Assembly (NCBI GenBank): GCA_012064385.1
Contig: QRDG01000821.1
Span: 468,496-532,495, forward strand
Origin: Puccinellia tenuiflora
Lineage: Eukaryota > Streptophyta > Magnoliopsida > Poales > Poaceae
Length of the DNA: 64,000 nt
Reading direction: 5' to 3'
In this document: piece after piece, positions 46,199-57,342 of the stretch
Numbering within the stretch: the first letter of the stretch is position 1
Layout: each line of letters begins with the position of its first letter
Program-made: the position numbers and the translations under genes
Notes under the pieces: generated by a model
Databases searched by the model: none
Told to the model about the DNA's origin: nothing
The model's input: only the letters and a program-made list of their open reading frames with translations

Positions 46199-46595
46199 GA
46201 GAAGACAGAGGACTCCTGTATGCACGAGCTTCTCGAAGATGTCGTTGGGCAGTGACCTATGACATCTTCGAGGGGCTCGGCATAGAAGCGTTCTCTCAGT
46301 GCTAAGAGGGTTCATACTGTAGTCAAGCTAGCTGGAATGCGAAGACAGAGGACTCCTCTATGAACGAGCTTCTCGAAGATGTCGTTGGACAGTGACCTAT
46401 GACATCTTCGAGGGGCTCGGCATAGAAGCGTTCTCTTAGTGCTAAGAGGGTTCATACTGTAGTCAAGCTAGTCCGGAAGGCAAAGATAGAGGACATCTCT
46501 ATGCCCAAGCTTCTCGAAGATGTCCTTGGGCAGTGACCTAGGAGATCTTTGAGGGGCTCGACATAGAAGTGTTCTCTTAGTGCAAAGATGTCAAC
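46199..46595. repeat. Three tandem ~140-bp hairpin-forming units
   Basis: Units start at about 46199, 46338 and 46478. Each has gagcttctcgaagatgtc, a 17-nt loop and gacatcttcgaggggctc. In the first two units the arms pair over 18 positions as RNA (16 Watson-Crick plus two G-U). The third unit is diverged. The hairpins lie just downstream of TNP2 in the CACTA element. Confidence 0.85.
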
Positions 46596-46681
46596 AAAAT
46601 AAGATACACATGTGTGCCAAGTTTGAGAACACTCATACATAAATATTTAATATATTATTACACATAACCAACATCCCCATC

Positions 46682-48973
46682 TAGCGTATGTCCCTTGCTT
46701 ATGATCGCGCCGGCCATAACCATGGAGCATCTTCATCATTTAACACGATGCTTGGGTCAATGTTCACCGTGAAGGGCGGAATTTCATCAAACTTATTATA
46801 ATCTTCCGACATGTCTATCTTCTCCTCCACTCACACGATGTTTCTTTTCCCTGAAAGAACTATGTGACGCTTTGGCTCGTCGGATGTTTTATTCGTTTGC
46901 TTATTTTTTTTCTTTTTCTTGGTTTGGTAGACATGTCCTTCACATAGAAAACCTGAGCCACATCATTGGCTAGGACGAATGGTTCGTCTTTCTAACCAAG
47001 ATTGTTGAGATCCACTGTGTCATTCCGTACGGCTTGTCTACCTGAACCCTGACTCCATTCAGCTTGACCCATTTGTACCGAAACAAAGGGACCTTAAAAG
47101 AAGGTCCATAGTCAAGTTCCCATATCTCCTCTATGTAACCATAATATGTGTCCTTTTGCCCATTGTTGTTTGTTGCATCAAAGCGGACACCACTGTTTTG
47201 GTTGGTGCTCTTCATGGGCGATCGTGTAAAATGTATTCCCATTTATCTCGTACCCTTGGAAAGTCAATACAATCGAAGATGGCGACCTAGCCAACAAGTA
47301 CAGCTGATCTCCAACAATGTTGTTATTCATGAGATGTGTTCGTAACCAACTGCCTAAAGTCTCAATGTGTTCATGTGTAATCCAGGTGTCAGACTGTCCC
47401 GGGTGTTGGGACCGTACTATATTCATGTGTTCCTCGATATACGGAGCCACCAAGGTAGAACTTTGTAGAACTATGTAGTGTGCTTGAGTTAAAGAATGCC
47501 CGTCCCTACATATTTTTGCTTTCTTTCCTAGCGTGCCTTTTCCACTCAGTCTCCCCTCATGCCGTGATTGTGGAACACCAATCGGCTTAAGGTCAGGAAT
47601 AAAGTCAACACAGAACTCAATGACCTCCTCTGTTCCATAGCCCTTGGAGATGCTTCCTTCTGGCCTAGCACGGTTATGGACATATTTCTTTAAGACTCCC
47701 ATGAACCTCTCAAAGGGGAACATATTGTGTAGAAATACAGGACCGAGAATGGCAATCTCTTCGACTAGGTGAACCAGGAGATGCGTCATAATATTGAAGA
47801 AGGATGGTGGGAACACCAACTCAAAACTAACAAGACATTGGACCACATCATTCTGTAACCTTGGCAGAATATCTTGATTGATTACCTTCTAAGATATTGC
47901 ATTGAGGAATGCACATAGCTTCTACTCAAACATTTTCCGGTAGAAGCCCCCTCAATGCAACCGGAAGCAACTGCATCATAATCACGTGGCAGTCATGAGA
48001 CTTCAGATTTTGGGATTTTATCTCTACCATATTTATTATTCCCTTTATATTCGACGAGAAGCCAGACGAGACCATGATACTGCTTAGGCATTCAAAAAAG
48101 ATTTTCTTCTCTGCTTTGGTAAGAGCGTAGCTGGTTCGGGTCTTGTCCTGTGGATGCATGTTGTTTGGGTCTTTCATACGTTGCTGGTCCTCCCGTGCTT
48201 CCGGTGTATCTTTTGTCTTCCCATACACGCCCAGGAAGCCTAGCAGGTTCACGCAAATATTCTTCGTCACATGCATCACGTTGATTGAAGAGCGGACCTC
48301 TAGGACTTTCCAATAGGGTAGCTCCCAAAATATAGATTTCTTCTTCCACATGGGCGCGTGTCTGGTACCGTCATTCGGAACGAATTCGTTACCCTTTGGA
48401 AGGTCCTTCTTCATTATTTCCAGCAATTTTTCAAATCCCTTGTCAGTCACGCCGATCTCTGCCTTCCATTGCAGCAATTCCAGTGTGCTACCTAGCTTTT
48501 TCAGGCCATCTTCGCAATTTGGGTACAACGGTTTGTTGTGATCCTCTAACATGCGCGCGAATTTCGACCTCTCATTTTCAGTTTCGTAGTCTCTCTTTGC
48601 ATCAGCAATGGCACGACCAAGATCATTAGCCGGCTCATCTGATGCCTCTTGATCTTCAGCTTCCCCCGTTGTACTATCACCGTATTCAGGGAACATAGGA
48701 TAGTTGTCACCATCCTCTTCTTCTTCATTTTCTTCCATCATAACTCCTATTTCTCCGTGCTTGGTCCAACAATTATAGCTGGGCATGAAACCGTACCGAA
48801 GCGGGTGGGTGTGAAGGATTTTCGAGGAAGATTAATCCTTCTTATTCTGACAGACAACACATGGACAACACATAAAACCATTCTGATCGTTTGCCTCGGC
48901 CACACCGATAACTACGCAGGCCCGTAATGAACTCGCTAGTCCGTCGGTCACCGTACATCCATTGCCGGTTCAT
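46682..48973 (-). pseudogene. TNP2-type CACTA transposase, core deleted
   Basis: The N-terminus MNRQWMYGDRRTSEFITG is the transposase-associated domain; it is frameshifted soon after. The frame resumes with FMPSYNCWTKHGE-type sequence and an acidic region, up to DLPKGNE. It then joins abruptly to FVPNDGTRHAPMWKKKSIFW. In intact proteins several hundred residues holding the zinc-binding and catalytic core lie in this interval, so an internal deletion near 48380 has removed them. The downstream parts match the DUF4218 region (HLLVHLVEEIAILGPVF, then GVLKKYVHNRARPEGSI) and the DUF4216 region (YGYIEEIWELDYG). A final NIDPSIVLNDEDAPW segment ends at a TAG near 46682. Several further frame breaks exist. 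It cannot encode active transposase. Confidence 0.88.
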
Positions 48974-50113
48974 CGAGCACCTCATATATTGCGAGATATA
49001 TATTGGCGACTCATCTACATTATATAAGTATATCAAAAATCATTACACACAACATCATGAATAGAGAAGTGACCAAATTAATTAATACAAGTTCATCACA
49101 TTAAAACCAAGGTAGAGTAGTGACCAAATGTAATACATAGTTCTCATAATTAAAACATACATTGAAACTAACATACAAACTATCTAATGCATTTAAATGC
49201 AACAACAAATGCGATCAAAATCGCAACACATTGATCCAACAGCATGATGATACCAAGCCTCTTTATTAATGGCATAATTTCTAATCTTTCTAATCTTCAA
49301 GCGTATTGCATCCATCTTGATCTTGTGATCATCGACGACATTGGCAAGATAAAACTCCAATTTCATCTTCTCTTCTTCAATTTATTTCAAATCATCGTTT
49401 TCTTTTTCAACTAAATTTAACTTCTTGACAAGAGGGTCGGTTGGAATTTCCGGTTCATATATGTCCTAGATAAAAATATCTATGTCAAGTGTTGGTCGGC
49501 ATAATTGTTATAAACACGAAATTAAACAAATAGTTATAAAAGATAATATACCACATCCGAATCATAGACCGGACGAGGGCCGACGGGGACGGATATCAAA
49601 ACCATGGCACTATACATATAACAAACAATCATACAAGTAAGAAAAATTATACAAGTAACTATGTAAATCATATAAATAAGAATTTGTTATTTTTTAATAA
49701 GAACAAGAGGCTCACCAAGGTGGTGTCGGCGACGGGGCGGCGCGGGTGATCAAGGGCAGTGAGGACAAGGACAGGGACGGGACGGCACTAAAACCAACAA
49801 ATCATACTTTAATTCGAGCTCAAACTTCATATAAAACAAATAAACTACCAATGTGCATTACACAACTAACATAGAATTTGAGCAAAACTAACTTAGGCAT
49901 TTCATCAAACACCTAGCGAGCAATACCAATGAAATGAGGAGCAAAACTAGCAATGGGATGAACTCGAGCTCCGGGAGGATGAAGTTTCTAACCTATTATA
50001 ACCTTTGGATAGATGGGGTGCCCTTAATGTTGACAAATCGTGAAAAAAAATTGGATGAATTCGAGCTCGGGGAGGAGATAGAGGAGAAAAATGGTGATGA
50101 ACTCGAGTTCCGC
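48974..50113. other. CACTA 5' non-coding region
   Basis: AT-rich sequence upstream of TNP2 with a GC-richer patch at 49720-49790 (ggcggcgcgggtgatcaagg). No gene recognised. Confidence 0.35.
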
Positions 50114-51218
50114 TAGAAAAAAGTTAAACTTCCCGTCTACCCCTTTGACCGACACCGAAAGGGGGTAGACCGGTGGGACTTTTTGCTTGGTTGTGTTAGG
50201 GCAGGACATAGGAAGATGAGAAACCAAAGTCTACCCCAACTCTTCACATGATTTCCTATGTTTTGCCTGAAGCGGGAGTTTCGACCTCTAAGTCCAGAAA
50301 CTTGCGAGGTAGTAAGTGATGCCGGTGAAGCCGGTAACACCCCGGAGTAGGATCTTTTCCCCTTCCACACCCCATCACACTTGTATACATATTGTATGCG
50401 ACCACCCCGGTTTTGGTTGGATTCCGAAGATCGGAGCCCCGTTTCGGCAACCGCGGAAAAAAGTGAAACCTCCCGTCTTACCCTTTGACCGGTGCCGAAA
50501 GGGGTAGACCGGTGGGAAATTTTGCATGGTTTTGTTAAGTTAGGACATAGGAACTTGGGAAACAAAAATCTACCCCAACGCTTCACAAGATTCCCTACGT
50601 TTCGCAAGAGGGGGGAATTTCAACCTTTAAGTCGAGAAACTAGCTAGGGAGTAAGTGATGCCGGTGAAGCCGGTCACACCCGAAGTAGGATCTTGGCACT
50701 TTACAACTCTTACCACACTTTCAGACATATGGTATGCTACCACCCTGGTTTTGGTTGGATTCATACGCTCCGGAGCCCCGTTTCGGCGAAACCCTAACCC
50801 CGCTGGAAAAAGAGTCAAACTTACTCTCTACCCCTTTGACTGGCGCCAAAACTGGGGTAGACCGGTGGGATTTTTCGCTTGGTTGTGTTAGGATAGGACA
50901 TAGGAACATAGGAAACAAAAAATCTACCCCAACTCTTCACAAGATTCCCTACATTTCGCTAGAGGGGGAGTTTCGACCTCTAAGTCGAGAAACTTGCCAG
51001 GGAGTAAGTGATGCCGGTGAAGCCGGTCACATCCGGAGTAGGATCTTGGCACTTTACAACTCTTACCACACTTTCAGACATATGGTATGCTACCATCCTG
51101 GTTTTGGTTGGATTGATACGCTCCAGAGCCCCGTTTCGGCGAAACCATAACCCCGCTAGAAAAAAGTTGAACTTCTCGTCTACCCCTTTGACCGGCATCG
51201 AAAGGGGGTACACCGAAA
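50114..51218. repeat. Tandem array, ~340-353 bp unit, 3.2 copies
   Basis: Copies begin with gaaaaaagttaaacttcccg-like sequence at about 50114, 50454, 50805 and 51158. Each contains ctacccctttgacc, ggggtagaccggtggg and gtgatgccggtgaagccggt. Copies differ by many substitutions. The fourth copy is cut after about 60 bp, where a second CACTA end begins. The frames across it are interrupted in every copy, so it does not look protein-coding. Confidence 0.88.
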
Positions 51219-51219
51219 A

Positions 51220-51903
51220 TTAGGCGGGAAAGGCGTTGCCGTGCGAGGGAAAAAACACACGGCAAAGGTGGACTATGCCGTGTGTCCTCCGAAATACACA
51301 CGGCAAAGGACTTTGTCGTGTGTATTTCGGAGGACACACGGCATAGTCCACCTTTGCCGTGTGTTGTTCGGAAGACACACGGCATTGTTCACCTTTACCG
51401 TGTGTATTTTCAATGCACACGGTAACCAGAGTGGGCGCGGGAAATTCGCCAGCGCGAAACTGTGCACAGGAAGTAACGGAGCGTGCGGCAGATGGCCGTC
51501 GACGTGGCGCTAATTCTTCACCGTGTGTCTGCAGAGGACACACGGCAAAACTTGTTCTTCGCCGTGTATTCGTTAGTGTACACACGGCAAAGTCATGCGG
51601 CCGTTACTGCTCCGTCAACTGCGGGTGGGTTATCCACGTGTCTCGCTTATTTGCCGTGTAGGTATTCTTTACCGAGTGTCACTCGATTCCTTCGCTGTGT
51701 CGCGTTCTTTGCCGTGTGCATTGTTTCATGTTTGTCGTGTACATTATCTTTGCCGTGTGTATTGGTCAAGGTTACCGTGCTCGTTTCTTTGCTGTGTGTT
51801 CTTTTCTCAAAACACACGGCAAAGAATCTGTTTGCCGTGTTCCGCGGTTTAAGACACACGGCAAAGAAGTTGGAACACAGCAACGCCCAGTTTTCCCGTA
51901 GTT
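51220..51903. mobile_element. Terminal fragment of a second CACTA family
   Basis: Many copies of acacacggcaaag and its complement ctttgccgtgtg, ending in gttttcccgtagttgtg at 51903, i.e. CACAACTACGGGAAAAC on the other strand. A CACWA-type terminus next to dense subterminal motifs identifies a CACTA end. No opposite terminus or coding region is present, so this is a truncated piece inside the first CACTA element. Confidence 0.75.
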
Positions 51904-51913
51904 GTGAGAATGG

Positions 51914-52170
51914 GTCTTTAGTCCCGGTTCGTACTACAAACCGGGACTAAAGGGTTCATCTTTAGCCCCGGTTTGTAATACGAACCGGGACTAAAGGGTT
52001 CTCACCTCGGGGGCTGCCGGCCGCAGACCTTTAGTCTCGGTTCGTGGCTGGAACCGGGACTAAAGAGTACCTTCGAACCGGGATGAAAGCCGCGGCGGCG
52101 TCCTGGCAGTTTGAACCGGAACTAAAGGTCACATCTGTCCCGGTTCAAATTGTGACTGGGACAAAAGCCT
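51914..52170. repeat. CACTA subterminal repeats, right block
   Basis: Alternating tttagtcccggttcgt and gaaccgggactaaaggg motifs, diverging towards the right edge (gtcccggttcaaattgtgac). Confidence 0.8.
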
Positions 52171-52184
52171 CGGACAAACTAGCG

Positions 52185-54370
52185 CATGATGTGTCAAGGT
52201 CAAAACGAGAGGATTACATTTTTTATTTTAAAATGGGAGGATTAGGATCCTACATTTCGATGATTTGGCGCAACTGCGGCATAAAACTATGTTCGATAAG
52301 TGGAAGTGAACTCATTAGCACAGTTCATGCAAAAAGAAAAAAACTCATTAGCATACCTCCATTTTGGCAACTGCATCATCCTTGAGATTATATGTTGTAC
52401 CCCTACAATTATGAAAGAAAACAAAAATAATATATTTGCAATTCCAAGATAAAGATTCCAGATAAATAAGTATCAGATCAATACATTTGGTTGAGTAAGA
52501 GAGATCGACTTCCATATCTTCATTGTACTTCTAGCGGAGATACTAGTATCCGATATGGTATGCGAGCCGTGGGATGAATTGCCTTACGCCCTAGGGGTTT
52601 AAAGGGCCCACTCTCTTTGGTTGACTCATCGGGCTCATCACCTCTTGGAGCTCATCCAACAGTCAGTCTACTTAATCATAATCGTAATCAATCCGTTGCT
52701 ATTGTTTTCTTCCAATTTCTTCTAAGGAATCCTGATCAAATAAAAGTTTTACTTAAACTATTGGCATGCAGAGTGAATCTTTCCGTGCATTGCACAACAA
52801 ATAATGCCTTGGCCTTAAAAAACAAAGATAAGGCCTGATATGATCGTGTACTTTACAGGCACTTCAAACCATGCATGAGCAAAAGGAAGTGAGTATCAGC
52901 AGTTCAACACAAAATAAAACACTAGACCGTCCGCAAGCAGAATCATACATATATAAGCATACATCCCAATTTAGCAATAAAAAACACTCGCCCACAGAAA
53001 AATCAAAAGAAAAGGAAAGCAAAAAATGTATCCCTACACCACTCCAATCCACTCCTTTGTACGTTCATGGTGATCTAACCCCGAATATGTTAGTGTTATG
53101 GACAAGTCACCCACATAATCAACACAAATCTATCTAATCTTGTATTTCTTAATTGTCGATTTGAGCATTATGTTTTTCTCCTTGTCTGTTTATCTATACA
53201 AGTCGCTTTTGGGGGTGAACCGCATCTAGGGATAAGGTTTAGGCATAGTTTGTGATAGCTGAACCGTGATATGAAAACCATAAAAATAGACATGGATACA
53301 ACAAGAAGTAAGTTGCCTAATTATCCAAAAAAAATAGAGTACATATTTTTTATATAAAGGGATAGTTTTATTAACTCTCAACGTCACTAAAGGAGATACA
53401 AGCATTAAGAGTCTGTATCTGGTGTTTGCATAACAAGATGCACATGACTTTGCACAATTGTACATGTCACCGTAACATACTCCCCGTGTTCCGTTCACTT
53501 CAACGGACACCAAGTGGGGAGTCGTACACAAGTAAAGTAAATAACCTATTGTGAAGAAGAAATCTTCTTTCTGTAAAAAAAAATCATTTCTAAAATCAAC
53601 TAACATAAGGTTACCCTACCAACTAAGATGAGTGCTTATAATTTAGAATGTAACCCTGAACCAATTGTAAAGCAATTTCGAAATACTCCACGACAAATTC
53701 AAATAAAATGTGACCTAAATTATACCCAATATGGTGCGAGATTTTTTTTGAAGAACATGTATCTAGTTGTGTTGTCATGATAACCAAATCATCATTGTTT
53801 CTCGTCAAAATCACTCCACCCCAAAGGTACCAAAGACTAATCATAACTTTGAGTGGTATTCTTAATTTACATATAAATTGCGTGCAATACCACCACCCCG
53901 TCGTAGATGTTTCTTACTTGCATGAATGCGGTGTTTGTGGGTCGAACCACATGGTCATTGACTATATGACTAGTTATTTGCAACACGTTTAAAGATTTCG
54001 AAGCCGGCATTCAATAGTCAAATAGTTTAATAATGTATAATACGACAAACCTCTTTAGTGTTGGGGAAGAACTGTTATTTCCCCAATATTCATTTTGAAC
54101 AGTGCCAAGTTGTGACATGAAGATCGCTAAACAACTGTAGCAAGTCATCCTTGACAACCTTCAAAAAATTCTAACAAAACTCAGCAGGGAAGTCATCGGC
54201 TATAGGATCCTTCGTATGTTCAACATTCATTCATTCTTCGTCTCCGTCTCCATGAAGGGGGTGGTCAGAAACTTATTTTCGACATATGACACCTGAGTAA
54301 TACCTTCTACTCAAGACTCATCCAAAGAGTCGGTACTCTCTTCTGGTGAGTTGAATATATATTTTTATAA
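52185..54370. other. Intergenic, nothing recognised
   Basis: No open frame with family similarity. A tract ttttattaactctcaacgtc near 53360 resembles 3' ends of degenerate retroelements, but evidence is too thin for a call. Confidence 0.3.
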
Positions 54371-54526
54371 TACTACCACCATTCCTAAATATAAGATGTT
54401 TTTAACTTTTTTCTGAATCACATGTATCTAGACACGTTTTAGCGTGTAGATTCACTCATTTTGATCCGTATGTAGTCCATATTGAAATATCCAAAAAAAA
54501 ACTTATAATTTGTAACGGAGGGAATA
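54371..54526. mobile_element. Degenerate Stowaway MITE
   Basis: Left end tactaccaccattcctaaat and right end atttgtaacggagggaata are imperfect inverted repeats of the Stowaway type; about 156 bp; AT-rich interior. Confidence 0.75.
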
Positions 54527-55023
54527 CTTCGTAATATAGTTCGATATGTGTATAACCTTTAATATGTCCATCCTCTCGATTTAGCCCGAAAATACATTTT
54601 TACGTGGTGACTATGTGAAAATAACCACTGTTATTATCCCCTTCATCAGAAATAGCAAGTTTGGTCTTTGGTACCACTTCAACTCTTCCTCAGGTAAAAA
54701 TGAAATACATCTCGCTAGCCAAACAAGATTATGCTGATTAATCTACCACAATAGCAAACACAAAGTATACTAAGGTCTATCCAATTAATGTCACTTTGAA
54801 TAGTGATGTAGTAATGGTTCCCTGCGTTTCCTTAGCTGATTTAGACTCTAAAGAAGCTAATTTAGTGTGTGAGCTACCATGTGTAGCACGTCTATTGCTT
54901 GAGATACCACTCTTTAGCTAGTTTAATTCGAATAAATGCTTTGATTAGATTTGTGGGAGATTCTTATTAGTAGTACTACTAGTAGTAGTATTTTTTGATT
55001 CTTGAAGTAGGTTTATATTAGGG
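54527..55023. other. Intergenic, nothing recognised
   Basis: AT-rich, with an (agt)n-like stretch near 54970 (tagtagtactactagtagta). No gene. Confidence 0.35.
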
Positions 55024-55400
55024 TAAATTCACAATGGCACCCGAGCTCACATGCTCATGATATTTAAAAAAAGGAAAATATTATAAAAAATCTAAAAATG
55101 GAGATAAACATATATAAGTTTCTCACATTCGTGCATAGCTTCGGAATCAAATGACATTGACTGTGCTCTATGCAAAAAAAATAAATCAGTGGTCAAAATA
55201 AGATCTAAAAACATATTTTTGAAATCACTAATTTTGTCTTTTTTGCACAGAGCATAGAAAATGTTATTTGATTCTGAAACTTTACGCGAATGTGAAAAAT
55301 TTATATCTGTTTGTCTCCTTTTTTCAGGTTTTTACAATAATTTACTATTTTTTATTTTTTCTAAAATACAAAAAAAAAAGTGAAGTCGGGTGCCAAAACA
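55024..55400. mobile_element. Palindromic fold-back MITE, copy 2
   Basis: Left arm includes tttctcacattcgtgcatag and tcaaatgacattgactgtgc. Right arm includes gcacagagcatagaaaatgt and gcgaatgtgaaaaattta. The left tip gggtaaattcacaatggcac and right tip gtcgggtgcca match the tip seen in copy 3. Confidence 0.75.
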
Positions 55401-55553
55401 TCTCTCCCGCCGAACGCAGCCCATTTTAAGCTTATCAAACTAGTTCTACCGGCCCGCTCTAGACTTCGCTTGCCTATCCATTATCCAATGCGGGTCGCCA
55501 AGAGAAACATCAATTGGGCCCACTTCCCTGACTGGGCCACAGGGATGGGAGAC

Positions 55554-55695
55554 CTTCGGGAATTCTCTCCCGCCATCGCCAACCTCTGAACACGCCCGAA
55601 TCTTCTCGATGGAGCTCGTCGATCGAACCTTCTCGCTTGCTCGCCCCCCTCTCCACCTTCCACCGCCCCCCAAACTCTCTGAACCCACTATAAAT
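55554..55695 (+). promoter_or_regulatory. Heat-shock promoter of the sHSP gene
   Basis: Heat-shock element cores lie just upstream of a TATA box: TTCGGGAA (55555-55562), GAATCTTCTCGAT (55598-55610) and GAACCTTCTCGCT (55625-55637). These are alternating GAA/TTC modules bound by HSF trimers. TATAAAT at 55689-55695 fits as TATA box, placing transcription start near 55720 and a leader of about 130 bp. Confidence 0.8.
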
Positions 55696-55848
55696 TAGAC
55701 GCCCCCCCTCACCATCCCGCCGTCATCCAACAAATCAACAAGATAACAGAGATCCAACAAGATCGTAGAATCCACGCCGAGACAGAGTGTCTGTCCAGTG
55801 CGCACACACAAGATTAACCCTGCAGTAGCATCAACGAGTTCGGTAGCA

Positions 55849-56505
55849 ATGTCGACTCGATACTTCTTCGCTCTTGCCTGCATCGTCGCGGCGGTTATGT
55901 CGCTGGCCGTCGAGCCGGCGTACGGCGCGATACTGCCGTGGTTTGGGAGCAGCGGCGGCACCGGGCGCGACGACGCGGTGGCGTCGCCGCTGCAGGACGT
56001 GGGCCTCCTTGCCGACCCGTTCCGGATCCTGGAGCACGTCCCCTTCGGTTTCGACCGGGACGACGTGGCCATGGTCTCCATGGCTCGCGTGGACTGGCGC
56101 GAGACCTCCGACGCCCACGAGATCGTGGTGGACGTGCCGGGAATGAGGAAGGAGGACCTCAAGGTGGAGATCGAGGAGAACCGGGTGCTGCGGATCAGCG
56201 GCGAGCGGCGGCGGGAGGTGGAGGAGCGGAAGGGCGACCACTGGCACCGTGAGGAGCGATCCTACGGCAGGTTCTGGCGCCAGATGCGCCTCCCCGACAA
56301 CGCCGACCTCGACACAATAGCCGCGAGCCTCGATTCCGGCGTCCTCACCGTGCGCTTCCGTAAGCTGGCGCCCGACCAGATCAAGGGCCCGCGCGTGGTC
56401 GGCATCGCAGGGGGCGACGACGGAACCGGCGCCAAGCAGACGAGCATCGGGGACGCCGGCAACGCTGGCGGCGACGAGCGCAAGGCAAAGAATGTCGAGC
56501 TCTGA
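55849..56505 (+). CDS. ER-type small heat-shock protein
   Basis: Single-exon gene, 218 aa. Residues 1-26 form a signal peptide (hydrophobic ALACIVAAVMSLAV, likely cut after AYGA). Residues about 79-175 are the alpha-crystallin domain: VDWRETSDAHEIVVDVPGM (consensus II), then the RSYGRFWRQMRLPDNADLD loop and GVLTVRF with its following segment (consensus I). An I/V-x-I-type anchor follows as PRVVGI. The tail is Gly/Asp-rich and ends KNVEL, which resembles a weak ER-retention tetrapeptide. ER sHSPs hold unfolded secretory proteins for refolding in heat stress. The start was chosen at 55849 because it opens the signal peptide; an upstream in-frame extension begins with GTG and is unlikely. The heat-shock elements upstream support heat induction. 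Two palindromic MITEs flank the gene. Confidence 0.93.
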   Translation: MSTRYFFALACIVAAVMSLAVEPAYGAILPWFGSSGGTGRDDAVASPLQDVGLLADPFRILEHVPFGFDRDDVAMVSMARVDWRETSDAHEIVVDVPGMRKEDLKVEIEENRVLRISGERRREVEERKGDHWHREERSYGRFWRQMRLPDNADLDTIAASLDSGVLTVRFRKLAPDQIKGPRVVGIAGGDDGTGAKQTSIGDAGNAGGDERKAKNVEL

Positions 56506-56739
56506 ATTTCTGAACTCTGAAATGCGAGGCGTGCCGGTGTTCTTGCCAATGCGTTTGACAGTTTCGTTTCTCCATATATATAGTGTGTGTAGAAAAGATG
56601 TGATGTACTTTCGCATGTACTAGAAGACTTCTCTGGAGGAAAATAAGAAGTCGCGAACCACTTCGTTTTTTCGCGTCAAATGTGCTGCGTACTGGGAGAA
56701 CATCCAAATTTCTGTGCAAGACCTTTTGGCAAGAGCGTG
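56506..56739 (+). other. 3' flank of the sHSP gene
   Basis: Probable 3' UTR; contains a TATATATA stretch near 56575. No clear AATAAA. Confidence 0.4.
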
Positions 56740-57117
56740 CTGATTTGATGCTCCTGATATTTTAAAAAGATTAAAAAAAATAGTAAAACATTTAAAAAAA
56801 CTGAAAATATTTGGAGACAAATATATATAGGTTGTTTATATTCGTGCAAAGTTTCGAAATGAAATGATATTTCATTTGGTCCGTGCAAAAAAGACAAAAT
56901 CAGTGATCATATTCGTGCAAAGTTTCGAAATGAAATGACATTTTATTTGGTCTGTGTAAAAAAGACAAAATCAGTGGTCAAAATACACAGACCACAAAAA
57001 ATATCATTTCGCTTGTCTTCTATTTTTTCAGATCTTTTCATAATATTTTACTATTTTTTTTAATTTTTTTGAAACTATCAAGAATATGTGAGCTCGGGTG
57101 TAACTGTGAATTTCCTG
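56740..57117. mobile_element. Palindromic fold-back MITE, copy 3
   Basis: Arms include aaaaaatagtaaaacattta and ttttactattttttttaa. The right tip gtgagctcgggtgtaactgt, then gaatttcc, is the complement of the copy 2 left tip. A 69-bp piece of the left arm (attcgtgcaaagtttcgaaa) is tandemly duplicated. The left tip is truncated or diverged. Confidence 0.75.
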
Positions 57118-57342
57118 TAGGCTTCACAATACATTGTGGTCTTCGGTTTTAACAAAGATTACAATTTTGAAAAACATGGAATCTTCAAAAAATTGTGTTC
57201 TTTTCGGAGTGTTGATATAAAAAAGGTCTAATCCTATTTCGTCAACTGAAAAAAGAAAAATGTACAGTAGTATTTATCTTTCAGGGTATTGAAATACTAT
57301 TTCACAAATACTTTTGTTTTGAAAAACTGAGTTCAGCTTTAA

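Larger units (their letters stand above)
39907..52184 (-). mobile_element. Decayed CACTA (En/Spm) transposon
   Basis: The left end CACTAGTGGAAAAAGGCC at 39907 is a canonical CACTA terminus. It is followed by subterminal repeats of TTTAGTCCCGGTT in both orientations, a pattern of large Triticeae CACTA families. A comparable subterminal block lies at 51914-52170 and leads to a degenerate end (aaactagcg) near 52184 that would read CGCTAGTTT... on the other strand. TNP2 (46682-48973) and the TNP1-type gene (40356-44132) are on the minus strand in the usual order. A matching 3-bp duplication is not visible, so the right boundary is uncertain. Both genes are broken, so the copy is non-autonomous. 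Confidence 0.7.

Noticed and set aside
46073..46255. Short plus-strand ORF MCFLRTLVSRWIS
   Set aside because: It overlaps the hairpin repeats and is not conserved between the three units.
50114..51218. CRISPR-like or leucine-rich tandem coding array
   Set aside because: Unit length of ~350 bp, no short regular spacers, frames interrupted in each copy; a plant genome context.
55798..55848. Upstream extension of the sHSP start
   Set aside because: It begins with GTG, is not a signal peptide, and the ATG at 55849 opens a normal hydrophobic leader.
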